A DNA stretch of 64,000 bases from Notamacropus eugenii (lineage: Eukaryota; Chordata; Mammalia; Diprotodontia; Macropodidae): the NCBI RefSeq assembly GCF_028372415.1, contig NC_092879.1, positions 98,089,067 to 98,153,066 on the forward strand, read 5' to 3'. This document shows positions 10,888 through 31,900 of this stretch, in pieces. The notes under the pieces were generated by a model that was given only the letters and a program-made list of their open reading frames with translations, made no database searches and was not told the DNA's origin. The number at the start of each line of letters is the position of its first letter. Within the stretch, counting starts at the first letter, position 1. The position numbers were made by a program, and so were the translations under genes.

Positions 10888-11465
10888 TGTGCCTCTGATT
10901 CTTGGGTGTGTGTGAGTGTGTTGTGTGTCTCCGATTCTTGTGTGTGTTGTGTCTCTGATCCTTGAGTGTGTGTGTGTGTGTTGTGCCTCTGATCCTTGCT
11001 GTGTATGTATGTGTGTGATCCTTGGGTGTGTGTGTGTGTGTGGTGTGCTTCTGATTCTTGGGTGTGTATGAGTGTGTTGTATGTCTCCGATTCTTGTGTG
11101 TGTTGTGTCTCTGATCCTTGGTGTGTATGTGTGTGTGATCCTTGTGTGTGTGTGTTGTGTCTCTGATCCTTGGTATGTATGTATGTGTGTGATCCTTAGG
11201 TGTGTGTGTTGTGCATCTCTGATCCTTGGGTGGGTGTGTTGTGTGTCTCTGATCCTTGGGTGGGTGTATGTGTGTTGTGCGTCTCTGATCCTTGGTGTGT
11301 GTGTGAGTGTGTGATCCTTGTGTGTGTGTGTTGTGTGTCTCTGATCCTTGGGTGTGTGTGTGTGTTGTGTCTCTGATCCTTGGTATGTATGTATGTGTGT
11401 GATCCTTGTGTGTGTGTGTTGTGCGTCTCTGATCCTTGGGTGTGTGTGTTGTGTGTCTCTGATCC

Positions 11466-11508
<43 letters not shown>

Positions 11509-11570
11509 TCCTTGGGAGGGGGTGTATCTCTGATCCTTGGTATGGGTGTGTGAGCGTGTGTCTGTGATCC

Positions 11571-11602
<32 letters not shown>

Positions 11603-11604
11603 CT
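10808..11604 (+). repeat. TG microsatellite plus 'GATCCTTG' minisatellite in ALAS2 intron 1
   Basis: Starts with about 75 bp of uninterrupted TG, then alternates TG runs with 'tctctgatccttgg' words in units of very roughly 40-50 bp, and ends with another TG run at about 11573-11600. Long frames here on either strand (Cys-Val or Thr-His repeats) are artefacts of the repeat. Confidence 0.9.
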
Positions 11605-12050
11605 TTTGGGCTTTCATCTCGATTCTTTTCCTTTCCCAGCTCCTCTCTCCTGGAGTTGTCTCTGTCTCTGGTTTTCTCTCACTCCTGCCTGTCACTTTCC
11701 CTTCTTTTTTCCTCTCCGTTTTTCTTTCTCCCCTCTCTCCCTCTCGGGCTCCATCTCTCATGCACAGAATGTCACAGCTGAACAAGAATGTCTCTGTGGC
11801 TCTTGAGCTCTTGTTCATTTCTCCACCTCTCCTCTGACCTGTCTTTACCTGGCTCCAGCTCGTCAGCATCTCTCATTTCTCTTTCCCACTTTTGTCTCCC
11901 CCTCCCTTCTCTCTTGGTCCTTCTTTCTCATCAATCTTTTCCTCTTTCTCTCTTCTGTTTCGCACTCATCTCTTCTGTGTCTCTCCTTTCCTCTTTGTCT
12001 CTTTCTGCCTCCATCCCACTCCTCCCATTCATCTTTCCCTCTTCTGTCGT
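11605..12050 (+). repeat. Pyrimidine-rich stretch in ALAS2 intron 1
   Basis: C/T-rich low-complexity DNA ('ctctctccctctcggg', 'tcctctttctctcttctg'), opposite in strand bias to the purine tract upstream of the gene. Confidence 0.6.
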
Positions 12051-12249
12051 TGCCCTGGGAAAACCTGAAGCTCATAGCCAAATGAGAGGAGTGTTTCTAT
12101 GGGAGGTTTTCTTTAGAGAGGGAGATGAAAAGATTGAGGATACCGGGTCAAGGAGAGATGGGGAACATGGTGGGGGGGAATTAGAGGGACAGGTTCATGA
12201 TCAGGAGAGATTGCATAGGGCAGTCCCTGTGGTCCATGGAAGGAGCCCT

Positions 12250-12640
12250 GGATTAGGAGCTAGGTGGGACCTTGCTTGATCCCTTTCTTGTCTCAGCCTC
12301 CGTTTCCTACTCTGTAACATATGGGGATTAAAATCAATAGCCACTAAAGTCCCTTCAAACTCTGATGTTCTGGGAATCGGAGTCCCTTGCCCTCTCTGGA
12401 CCTCAGTTTTCTTCTGTGGTGAAAGGAGGGTTAGGATTGGACTTCCTAGGGTCATCAATTTAGAGCTGAAAGAGACCTGACCCTAGAAGTCATTAAGTCC
12501 AGCCCCCTCATTTTACAGATGAGGAAACTGAGGCTCAACGAGGTTAGAAGTGACTTGCTCAGTCACATGGGAAGGATCTGAATGCCAGTCTCCCAGACTC
12601 CTAGGCCCATGCTTAATGCACTACACCATGGGGCCTCTGG
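12250..12640. repeat. MIR copies (forward then reverse)
   Basis: 12270-12375 has the forward MIR end ('ctcagcctccgtttcctac', 'ccttcaaactctgatgttct'). 12461-12640 has the reverse MIR ('ttttacagatgaggaaactg', 'agtgacttgctcagtcacat'). Confidence 0.65.
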
Positions 12641-12769
12641 GACATACACTGGTCTTCTGAGGTTCCTTCCAGCTCTGACATTCTCTGAGAACTGGAAGAC
12701 TCTCAGAAGCCATCTTACCTAAAGAGAATTCTCTCTATAACTCACAAGACTTTGCTTCAAGAAATCTAT

Positions 12770-13365
12770 CTTATAACACAGGAAAACAGCGGGAGGGAAT
12801 AAGCAGGGGGCGGGAAGGGGAGGGAAATAATGGAAGGGAAGCCAAGTGGGAGGAGGGAGTAATTAGGGGTAAGCACTTTTGAAGACAGACAGGGTCAGAA
12901 GAGGGAGTAGAATTAAAGGGGGGCAGGATGGGATGGAGGAAAATATAGTCTTTCATATCATGACTTATGGAGGTGTTTTGCATGACTACACATATATAAC
13001 CTATATGGAATTGCTTGCCTTCTCAGTGGGGATGCTTGGGGATAGAGGAAGGGAGAGAAGTTGGAACTCAAAGTTTAAAAAACGAATGTTAAAAATTGTT
13101 TTTACATGCAACTGGGAAATACAGGCAATGGGGTATAGAAATCTATCTAGCCTTATGGGAAATGGAGGGGAGGGGCACTAGATAGAAGGGACAGTAGATT
13201 GGGAAAAGGGTTAATTGGAATGCACGATGTCTTAGGGTGAGCAGAGGGGAGAGAGGGGGAGAAAATGTGGAACTCAAAATCTTGTGAAAGTGAATGTTGA
13301 AAACCAAAAATAAATTAATTTTTAAAAACAAACAAAAAAAGAAAATATCAAAAAAATATATAAAA
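12770..13365 (+). mobile_element. L1 3' UTR fragment in ALAS2 intron 1
   Basis: G-rich L1 3' UTR type sequence ('ggaactcaaaatcttgtgaa', 'gaatgttgaaaaccaaaaat') ending in the A-rich tail at about 13310-13365. It matches the tail of the L1 at 33.7 kb. Confidence 0.65.
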
Positions 13366-13929
13366 AAGACTTTGCTGTGAGGGGGAGCCTGCCACCTCCA
13401 GGGACAGCCTCTTTCACTCTGGGATAGCTCCATCTGGCAGGAAGCTTTTCCTGACACTCAATGGAGAGCAGTCTCTCTGCCGCTTCTCCTCCCAGGTCTG
13501 GGTTCTGCCCTCAAGGTCCAAACTGAATCAAGCCAGCACCTCCTCCCCCTGCCAGCCCTCCAGAGATTGCAAGGCTCAACCAGCCTAGAGTTCAAAGGTT
13601 AGCTGAGTCCAGGAAGCTAGGACAGAATGCTGAGATTCAAAGACAAGAGCCTAAGATAAGAGTCGAAGATTCTGGGACCCCAAGATTCCGTGATGGAGGG
13701 TGCAAGAGGCAGGGGGGCCCAAAGCTGCCCCATCTTGACATGCACTGACCACTTCCCTTCCAAGGCCTAACTGATTCTTGCCAAAAGGGAGCCTGGTGGT
13801 TTCTTGGTGGCCTAGGGACTTGGGGGGAGGAGGGAACGGGAGCTCAGAAGCCAAATTGATTCCATAGGCCAAGGGGCAAATCAGTTTGGGAGGGATCATC
13901 ATGTTAAGGAATAACTCTTTAAACTTGGG

Positions 13930-14090
13930 GTGGGGAGTCCAGTGACCTGGGTTTAAGTCCTTGCTCTGGTCACCAACTCAGCAAGACTTTGGGCAAATCA
14001 CTTCTCTCTGGGTCTCAGTTTCCCCTTCTGTAAAATACAGGGTTGGACTAGGTGATCTCAAAGTCCCTTTCCAAAGCCTCATGCTCTGCA
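13930..14090 (+). repeat. MIR
   Basis: 'ctttgggcaaatcacttctc' and 'cagtttccccttctgtaaaa' with the 'ggactaggtgatctcaaag' end. Confidence 0.65.
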
Positions 14091-14219
14091 AGCCATCTCC
14101 TCTTTAAGAGATGTTTTTGATGGCACCTGATTTGTTGTCCAAGAAGCCCAAAGGGTCTGGGCCTCCCCCTTCTCCTAAGCCTGGGGATGGGTGGGGGCTG
14201 CACAGTTAGAAGAGCCTGG

Positions 14220-14262
14220 ACAGGAAGATAAGCCCCAGGGAGAAGATTATCTGGCCCCCGCA
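14220..14262 (+). promoter_or_regulatory. ALAS2: Candidate intron 1 erythroid enhancer (paired GATA sites)
   Basis: AGATAAG at 14226-14232 and an inverted TTATCT at 14247-14252 lie some 15 bp apart about 3.5 kb downstream of exon 1, next to GC-rich 'ggcccccgcagacc'. Human ALAS2 intron 1 has a GATA1-bound enhancer whose mutation causes X-linked sideroblastic anaemia. Equivalence is inferred from position and motif only. Confidence 0.5.
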
Positions 14263-14579
14263 GACCAGGCACAGGACGCCCCAGACCTTCACTGGGCAGT
14301 GGTGCAAGCTCTCTAGGATCCCTGGCTGCCCGTCCTCTCGCTCCCTCTCTGCCCCGTCTTCTCGGCTTCTCTCTGGCTTTTCTGTATCTTTCTCTCTGTA
14401 TTTCTCATGTTTTTCTTGCTCCCCCACATATCTCTGGCCTTCCTCTCCCCCTCCTCTGTCTCTCTGTCTCTGTCTCTCCAGATTCTGAAGGGGAAAAGAA
14501 TTGCCTCCTAGCCGCCCCCCCCCCCCCGCCGGGGAAAACAGGGGTGGATGAAGGGCAGCCCTGTTGAAGTAACAACCCC

Positions 14580-14830
14580 CTCATTTTGTAAAAGGGGAAA
14601 CTAAGACCCAGAGAGGGACAGGGGAAGGGAAGGGAATAACCATTTCCATAGCAATTTTTTTTTTTTTTACAAATCCCTACAAGGCAGGGGTTGTTACTAT
14701 CTCCATTTTACAATTGAGGAAACTGGGGCAAACAGAGGTTCAGTGACTTGTCCAGGGTCACACAGCGAATTAGTGCCTGAGGGTGGATTTGAATTCAGGT
14801 TTCTCCAACTCCAGGCCCAGCTCAATTCCC
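14580..14830 (-). repeat. MIR, reverse
   Basis: 'ccattttacaattgaggaaa', 'agtgacttgtccagggtcac' and 'ggatttgaattcaggtttct' follow the reverse MIR order. Confidence 0.7.
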
Positions 14831-14881
14831 CCCTGCAGAGAGAGTGGAGAGGATATGCCCAAAGTCTCACAAGATTTTCTT

Positions 14882-15100
14882 TTTTTTTTTATTTCGGTTC
14901 TTGATACTTAATATTTTATTTTTTCCAGTTTCATGTAAATACAATTTTTAACATTCGTCTTTAAAAAATCTTGAATTCTAAATTCTCTCCCTGCCTCCGC
15001 TCCCCACTTCCTGAGACAGCAGGCAGTTTGATATAGCTTATACATGTGCCAAACCTGTCTCCATAGTGGTCATGTTCACACAGGTTTTTTACTGGGAATA
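14882..15100 (-). mobile_element. L1 3' UTR fragment, reverse
   Basis: T-run at the left end, then 'aacattcgtctttaaaaaat' and 'cctgagacagcaggcagttt' as in the other minus-strand L1 3' UTR copies at 7.5 and 55.8 kb. Confidence 0.7.
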
Positions 15101-15367
15101 CAATAATGTCTCAGAGCCAGCCAGGGATCCTAGACTTCCCCAACCCCCATCATTGTACAGAAAGAACAACTAAGACCCAGAGAGGGTCACGAAAAAGTGA
15201 GGGCCAGAACTGAGATGAGAGTTCAGGCTGCCATGCTGCCTTCCCTCACATCAAGGCTCTGATCTTTTAATCTGGGACAATGGGACTAGACGCAAAGGAA
15301 GCAGCTCTCTGTTCCTGAGGGTCAAGGAATGTTCTAACCCTACAACTTTTTCCCATGCAGACCCAGG

Positions 15368-25878
<10,511 letters not shown>

Positions 25879-26087
25879 TGGCCTGGGATGGGGAAGGAGG
25901 AGACACGGGCTCACTCCGGTCTCCCTGCCCCTGCCAGGCATCAGCTGAGTGGACTGGCTTCACCTCATTCTCTCATCAGCATCATGTTTGCTTCTCTAAT
26001 GCTTTAAGATTTGCAGTGGACTTCCCTGACAGCTACTTGGGGAGGGAAAATTGTGTAAGAATTCATGTATGCATTTGATAGTTCATA

Positions 26088-26093
26088 GATAAA
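26088..26093 (+). terminator. ALAS2: Candidate ALAS2 poly(A) signal (GATAAA)
   Basis: No AATAAA lies in the 3' UTR; GATAAA at this position is the closest hexamer variant and is followed by T/G-rich DNA from about 26110. Confidence 0.45.
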
Positions 26094-26364
26094 AGATTGC
26101 ATCCTATAGCCAGATGTCTGTTTACTCAATGGGGATGGGAGTGGGGTGGGGGGAATCTGGGAGGGGGAACCAAATCGCCCAGGTGGGACCAAGGTGACAT
26201 TCAAACACAGATGGATACCTAAGCCTAGGCCTTCAGTCAGAGAGATAGAAGGACAGAACAGAAAGGAAGCTTAGTGAGCACACAGTCTAAACAACTCACT
26301 TGATACCGGAAAACACTGAGGCCCAGCCAGGGGGATTCCAGAATGAGGCTTCTTGGAAATCAGA

Positions 26365-26610
26365 TTTGTTGTTGTTCAGTGCTTTCAGTTGTGTCTGACT
26401 CTTTGTGACCCTGTTTGGGGGTTTTCTTGGCAGAGATACTGGAGTGCTTTCACATTTCCTTTTCCAGCTCACTTTACAGATGAGGAGCCTGAGGCAAACA
26501 GGGTGAAGTGACTTGTCCAGGGTCACAGAGTTAAGAAGTGTCTGAGAATAGATTTGAACTCAGGTCTTCCTAACCCTAGATCCAACACTACTGCGCCATC
26601 TAGCTGCTCA
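26365..26610 (-). mobile_element. CORE-SINE with RTE-like tail, reverse
   Basis: Reverse of the SINE at 3.75 kb: 'ttgttgttgttcagtgcttt' tail end, then 'ttcttggcagagatactgga', CORE 'gtgacttgtccagggtcaca' and head 'gcgccatctagctgc'. It lies between the ALAS2 and APEX2 3' ends. Confidence 0.85.
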
Positions 26611-26975
26611 ACTATACCCCAAAGGGAGAGAGACCCAAGACAGGTGTAAGTAGGTTGTAGCATGTTACGAATGATGAGCTTTATTAGAAACTCAAGAAAT
26701 GGGGGGTCAAGATACCCAGAGAATGTCTGACTGCCAAGTGAGCTGTAGCCAGAGCAGGAGATCACCAGCCTGAATGCCACAGTGATAGCCAAAAGATGTC
26801 ACCCTAGAGAAGGGCCCGCAACACGCTGGGTATCTCTAGAACAAGACAAGAGTTTACCAAGAATTGAAGAAGATGAGAAGACCCCAATGGGGGGAACATC
26901 GACATGGGTAAGGCTGGGAAGCCCCCGAGGCACGTGGCCAAGAAAACCAGTGGGAATTCCCCAGTAGACCTCACC
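26611..26975 (-). mobile_element. Possible solo LTR (endogenous retrovirus-like fossil)
   Basis: Read on the minus strand the segment begins TGAGGTCTACTGG, has one AATAAAG poly(A)-type signal (plus-strand CTTTATTA near 26681) and ends in a C/T-rich 'gggtctctctccctttgggg', the usual order of U3, R and U5. No flanking duplication could be fixed because the right-hand neighbour is the SINE. Tentative. Confidence 0.3.
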
Positions 26976-27039
26976 CCTTAAGGGGGCTGAGCATCAGCCT
27001 TTTCTCAGTCCTCATTCTGACCTTTCTTTGGTTCTTCCT

Positions 27040-27480
27040 CCTCTTTAACTGCACCTTCTCAGTCAACATCCTACTCCCACCCACCAAGTGTAGATAGCCT
27101 CCACAGCTCTGTCGTGGGCCCTCTTCTCTTGGCAATCTTATCAGATCCTTTGGATTCACCTATCCAAATCCCTACTCAAGCCCTAGTCCTGAAGGCAAGG
27201 CCTGTATCACCAAACACCTGCTTCATGCCTCCACCTGAATGTCTCACAGCCATTCCCAAACAGCACACTATGTTCCTGCCCCCTGCCACAACTTCCCTAT
27301 TTCTGGTGAAGCTTTTACCACCTTTTCACTCTGCTGGGGTCACAATCTAGAAGTCATCCTTCCCTTCTGCCTCATTCTCCCTCCCTAGACACAATAGGTT
27401 GCTCTCATAAGAGGCCCCTCATCTGCGCTTATGGCCTCTCATTGGACCACTGTAAAGCCTTCCTTTAAAATGGATCTGAG
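27040..27480 (+). repeat. L2 fragment between ALAS2 and APEX2
   Basis: 'tgggccctcttctcttggca' and 'aatgtctcacagccattccc' fit internal L2. No coding potential. Confidence 0.5.
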
Positions 27481-27935
27481 AAAGACATAGTGTTCTCCTT
27501 GCCCCAGCCAGTCGGTCAGTCAGACAAGAACACCCACCTATAACATATTGGCGTACTAGAGATTGGAGACAGCTAGGCGACAAGACTCCATTTTGTCCAA
27601 GTCTTGGCTCCGTCATCAGGACCTGTTGCATGACATAGGCCAGGCCTTTCCCTGAGAAATCAAACAGGTGGCCTCTATGCTACCTAAGGGCCCTTCCAAC
27701 TTCAGATCCAATGATTCTATGATGTCCTGAATGGCACCTCAGGCCCCCAGATCCACACGAGACCTCCCTCCCTCCCTCTCCAAGGGTACTGCAGGATTAG
27801 GTTATTTCCACAGCACACACTATCTACCTGAGAGCCCTGAGTCAGGCGGCTGCCAACCTCCCCCACATAGGAAAGCGAACTGGGGGGCTTCAGCAAACAC
27901 CCACAAATGTGCTTCAACAGCTCAAAGGTCCAAAC

Positions 27936-27941
27936 TTTATT
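27936..27941 (-). terminator. APEX2: APEX2 poly(A) signal AATAAA
   Basis: TTTATT on the + strand, AATAAA in APEX2 sense, some 180 bp beyond the APEX2 stop codon. Confidence 0.8.
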
Positions 27942-28121
27942 AACATGAAATTGAAAGTTATCTTTTTAAAAAAGTTAATCAAACCCCAGGTGAGCCTCTT
28001 CTAGTCTCATTAATGCCTGCTCTGGTGCCCCTTCTTGGCCCTTTGCAAACAGCCACTAAAAGGTGCTGACCTCTGAACCTAGGAGCAGGGGCAGAGGAAG
28101 AGCCCAGCAGCAGGCAGGCCT

Positions 28122-28967
28122 TCAGTGAGTGGAGGGGCTCTTCCCAGAGACCCAGAGAAAGAAGTCACAGCGAGCAGCAGGGTTGCTGATGTGGCCCACA
28201 GGCCGCGGACAGATATAGAATTGCCGGCCAAAGTTGGGCCCAGCTTTCCTCACCGTCCGCAGCACACAGGGCTCGCCGTGGCCCTTGCACAGGGGAGGCC
28301 GAGGGGGGCCTTTCAGAACGGCCTTCCAAAATGCTGCCTGGCCCTCGCCTGGTTCAGGAGGTGGGGGTGCCACGGCCCTGGGGCCCTGGCTGGCTGGCTC
28401 AGTCTCTTGGGCTTCAGTGATGATGGGTTTTTCTGGGGGACGGCCTGCCTGGAAGAAGTTCAGCAGACTCAGCTGGCCTTGGCATGGGTCCCCGCAGGTT
28501 CTCTTGGCCCGGGTCTTGGCCAGTACACTGTTCTTTTCTCCTTGGGGCTGGGGCAAGGTGGGCTCTGGAGGGTTTGGGTCCAGTTTGACCAGGAACCGGG
28601 AGAGTTTCTGCTGTCGCCCAGCAAACTCTGGCAGGTACCGGGTACAGAGTGGGGGACATCGGGGGGCAGGGATGAGTTCAGCCCTCAGGGTGGCCCCAAC
28701 AGGGCAGTGGTCTGAGCCCTCCACCTCAGGCATGAGGAAGGAGTCCTCAAACTCCCCCAGCACTAGAGGTCTGTCACCGAGGATATAGTCGAGTCGAGTG
28801 CCATAGTTGGTAAAGCGTGCCCCTGTAACAGTTGACCAGCAGGTGAAGGCACCGATTTTGGTTGGGTGGAAGTGACGGAAGCTGTCAACGAACAGCCCAC
28901 TCTCCCTGTTGGGCTGCCACAGGAACTCTGTGAGCCACTGGCGCCCAGGATTGTCTTCAAAGCTCGC
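28122..28967 (-). CDS. APEX2: APEX2 exon 6 (residues 200-480, stop TGA)
   Basis: Largest exon. Carries the end of the nuclease fold (GAFTCWSTVTGARFTNYGTR, LDYILGDR, GSDHCPVG), a Pro-rich linker, the PIP box and the zf-GRF (PLCKGHGEPCVLRTVRKAGP, FYICPRP, CDFFLW). Acceptor CTACCCAG. Open frames on the opposite strand are shadows of this exon. Confidence 0.96.
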   Translation of the reverse strand, partial: ASFEDNPGRQWLTEFLWQPNRESGLFVDSFRHFHPTKIGAFTCWSTVTGARFTNYGTRLDYILGDRPLVLGEFEDSFLMPEVEGSDHCPVGATLRAELIPAPRCPPLCTRYLPEFAGRQQKLSRFLVKLDPNPPEPTLPQPQGEKNSVLAKTRAKRTCGDPCQGQLSLLNFFQAGRPPEKPIITEAQETEPASQGPRAVAPPPPEPGEGQAAFWKAVLKGPPRPPLCKGHGEPCVLRTVRKAGPNFGRQFYICPRPVGHISNPAARCDFFLWVSGKSPSTH

Positions 28968-31900
28968 CTGGGTAGGCAATTGAAAGCCAGAGAATGTCAG
29001 AGCTGACAAGACCCTAAGAAAGAACCAAATACAATCCCTCTATTTGGAAAAGGGGGGGAAAAGACTCAGAAGAGGACTTGGGATCACTGAATATCAGAGC
29101 TGGAAGGGGTTTTAGAGGCTGGTTAGTCCAATTCATTTTTTACAAAAGGAAAAATGAGGCACAGAGAAGGGAAGCCCAATTCAAGGTGAGCCTTCAGACT
29201 CACAGGCTCTAGCTCTGCCACTCCCCGCAAACTGTGACTTCAGGCAAATCCTTTCCTGTCTTTCTCACTCCATTTCCCAAGGGTGCTGGACAGCGAGCTA
29301 CAGACATTTCTACTTTTTGGCCTCAACCAGAAAGCAATCCCTGGGCTCTCCTGGCCTTCTTTTTGATTTCTAGGTGAAGCTTTTTAACTTCCAAAGCCTC
29401 AACATGGCATGGTCTGTAACCCTGAAAACATGTTTGTTATCATCTTTGAATCCCTGCCCCCTCAGCACTAACAATGAAGCACTGCACACAGTAGGTTCCT
29501 TATTCACAGGTGCTTGAACAAATGAACTTGTGAATCAAGTCCTAGGCCTATGAGCAATGGGTGGAAACCTTGGAGAAGCAATGAGAAGGGCCCAACAGTG
29601 CAATGGCCTGCCTCAGGAGGTAGTGAAGTCCTTGTCCCAAAGTAGAAGCGGACTCCCCCACAAGGACATTGTATAAGGGATTCCTGTTCTGTTACGGGTT
29701 AGCCCCAGTAGCCTCCAGGGTCCTTTCTGTCTTTGGGAGTCTAGCACTCTATGAATGCAAGGTCTTCCACAATCTAGTCCCTGCCTACATCTCCACTTTC
29801 CTCTCCCATGATTCCTATACATCCCTGCCCAACATCACTGTCTGCTGAATGACACCACCTTTGCCCTGGCCATCCTGCAAGGCAAGAATGCCTGTAAGCA
29901 GTGAATGCCTCTCCAGGGTACCCAACCTCCAGACCCACTAACCATGACACAAAGAAGGCCTTTGGGTTTGGGAGAAAACACCAATGCTGGCAATATATTT
30001 TCCCTCCAAAACACCTGCATCAAAAAACAGTGATCCTTCATGGCAATTTTTTTGCATGAAAATGGGTTTAATTTTACAGGAACACTGCATCTCAGAGCTA
30101 GAGGGGTCCCCTTTACAGAAAGAGTAACTGAGCTTCAGAAAGGTGAAAATGCCTACAATCAAAGAACATCAGAGCTGGAAGAGGCCTTCAAGACCAGAGA
30201 GATCAATTGATAAGATTATTAGAAGGCCTGGCGTCTCTGCAGTCAGAGGAACAGGGTTTAAACCTTGGCTGTGTGATGTCATCTCAGAGCCTAGATGGAT
30301 GACCTTTTAAGGTCTGCCCCTCCTAGCTCTGATTCTGAACTTCCATGATCAACTGGGTAGAGAGGAAAGAACAGATGGTGTGTCTGCAGACATGGATTAA
30401 GACAGGTGGCAAGCTTAGTAGAAAAGCAATCCTCACCAGATCAGCAGGGTCACAGTGGTCCAAAGGCCGGTGAGATGTATTCACATCACCCAGAATGATC
30501 ACATGGCTGGGGAAGAAGAAGGTTACCATCAGCCATGAGAGATGGTTTGAGACTGTGGAAAGGAAGCAGCCATGGGGTGGGGTTGGACGGGGGTTATGAG
30601 CTACGTGGCTGTGGGCAGACTCCTCCTCTCCATCCTCCTCCTCTTCTTCCTCCCTCTATGGTACCAGGGCAAAGGCTTCTCTCCCTACCTCCCCCAACAG
30701 AATAAGACTAGGTCTCCGAGATGATACTAAGACCTTTCCCCTCTCTGGGCTTTAGCTCATCAATGATAACTGAGGATAAGTACAGTTCCCGCTCCCTTCA
30801 TCCTCTATCCTCCATCCCCCACCAATGTTGTGAGGAAAGTGCTTTGTAAATCTCAAGCTCTGGCCAAAGCACCTGGCTCAGCCTTCCTTTGGATCCTCCT
30901 CCAAGCCTGGACAGGCTACTTCCTGAACCTCAAATGCCTTCTTTCCTCCCTCTTCCTATAAAGTCCAACTCCAGTTACTCACTCCCTTCCGGAAGCCTGC
31001 ACTGCCCTCCAATTGGGAAGCATCCTCTCCCTGAGCTCTCACCTCTTGCAGGTACATAGTGTCTAATACTGTATACTATAGCTACCTGTCTGTGCCTCAC
31101 TGCCCTATTGGATTCTGAGGTTCACAAGGGGCCATTTATCTGCTGTGACTCTCTTCCAGTGTGGAGAACTTTATAAAGGTTTCTGGAATGAATGAACAGA
31201 CAAGCTTGAGATGTGTCCTTTTTCTTGCTAGGGAAGAAGGCTAGCCAGCAGTAGCTACTCAAGTGGAGGGCCCCCAACTCAGAAGGTGGGCCAGCAGTGG
31301 GCCCAGAGCAGCTACTTGGACAAGGTTCCTCACTGGATGGAACCGCAGGGCCAATCTAGAGTATCTACTAACACTTGTTTTATAAATGAGGAAAACTGAC
31401 ATCCAAGACAAAGAATTTGCCCAAGGTTGCCAGGGGCCTAAGGAAGAGAGCCAGGTCTAGAGCTTGAGGCAGCCAATTCCAGAACTCTCTGCACTGTCTC
31501 CCACTACCTCTTGTTGCTGGGTGGGTTCCTACCTGCCTGCCTGCAGGAGGGCTTCAGCTCGGAGCTGCAGGAGTCGGTAGAAACGCAGCTTGTAAGTCAA
31601 TCGTTCGGGCTTCTCGGGGTCTGCGTGGGGGCAGTAAACATTCATTATCGTCAGCGTCTTTTCATGCCCATCTGAAGTGCTGCGTAGGAATAATAATGAT
31701 ATTAAATTTCCCAAGTACTTTGCACACACTCACCTGGTGAAGGTTTCTTCCTCTACAGCTCAACTTCACCTCAAATGAGTCCCATCCCTTTGAAATTTCA
31801 AAGATCATGACACAGTGGAAGGTCCATTTTCTCTGCCAATTTTTGATCCACTTCCTAAACTTTTCTCACACAAATTACCATTCAAAGTCTGGCTCCCTTG

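Noticed and set aside
10268-10915. 215-residue Arg/Glu-rich frame upstream of ALAS2
   Set aside because: Runs through a polypurine tract, the promoter, exon 1 and the TG repeat; composition is that of the repeat.
10793-11869. 358-residue Thr/His-rich open frame on the minus strand
   Set aside because: Translation of the TG/CA array in ALAS2 intron 1; periodic and of no known domain.
26088-26093. ALAS2 transcript ending at a standard AATAAA
   Set aside because: No AATAAA found in the 3' UTR; only the variant GATAAA is recorded, with reduced confidence.
28125-28788. Two overlapping + strand frames of 184-196 aa
   Set aside because: Antisense shadows of APEX2 exon 6.
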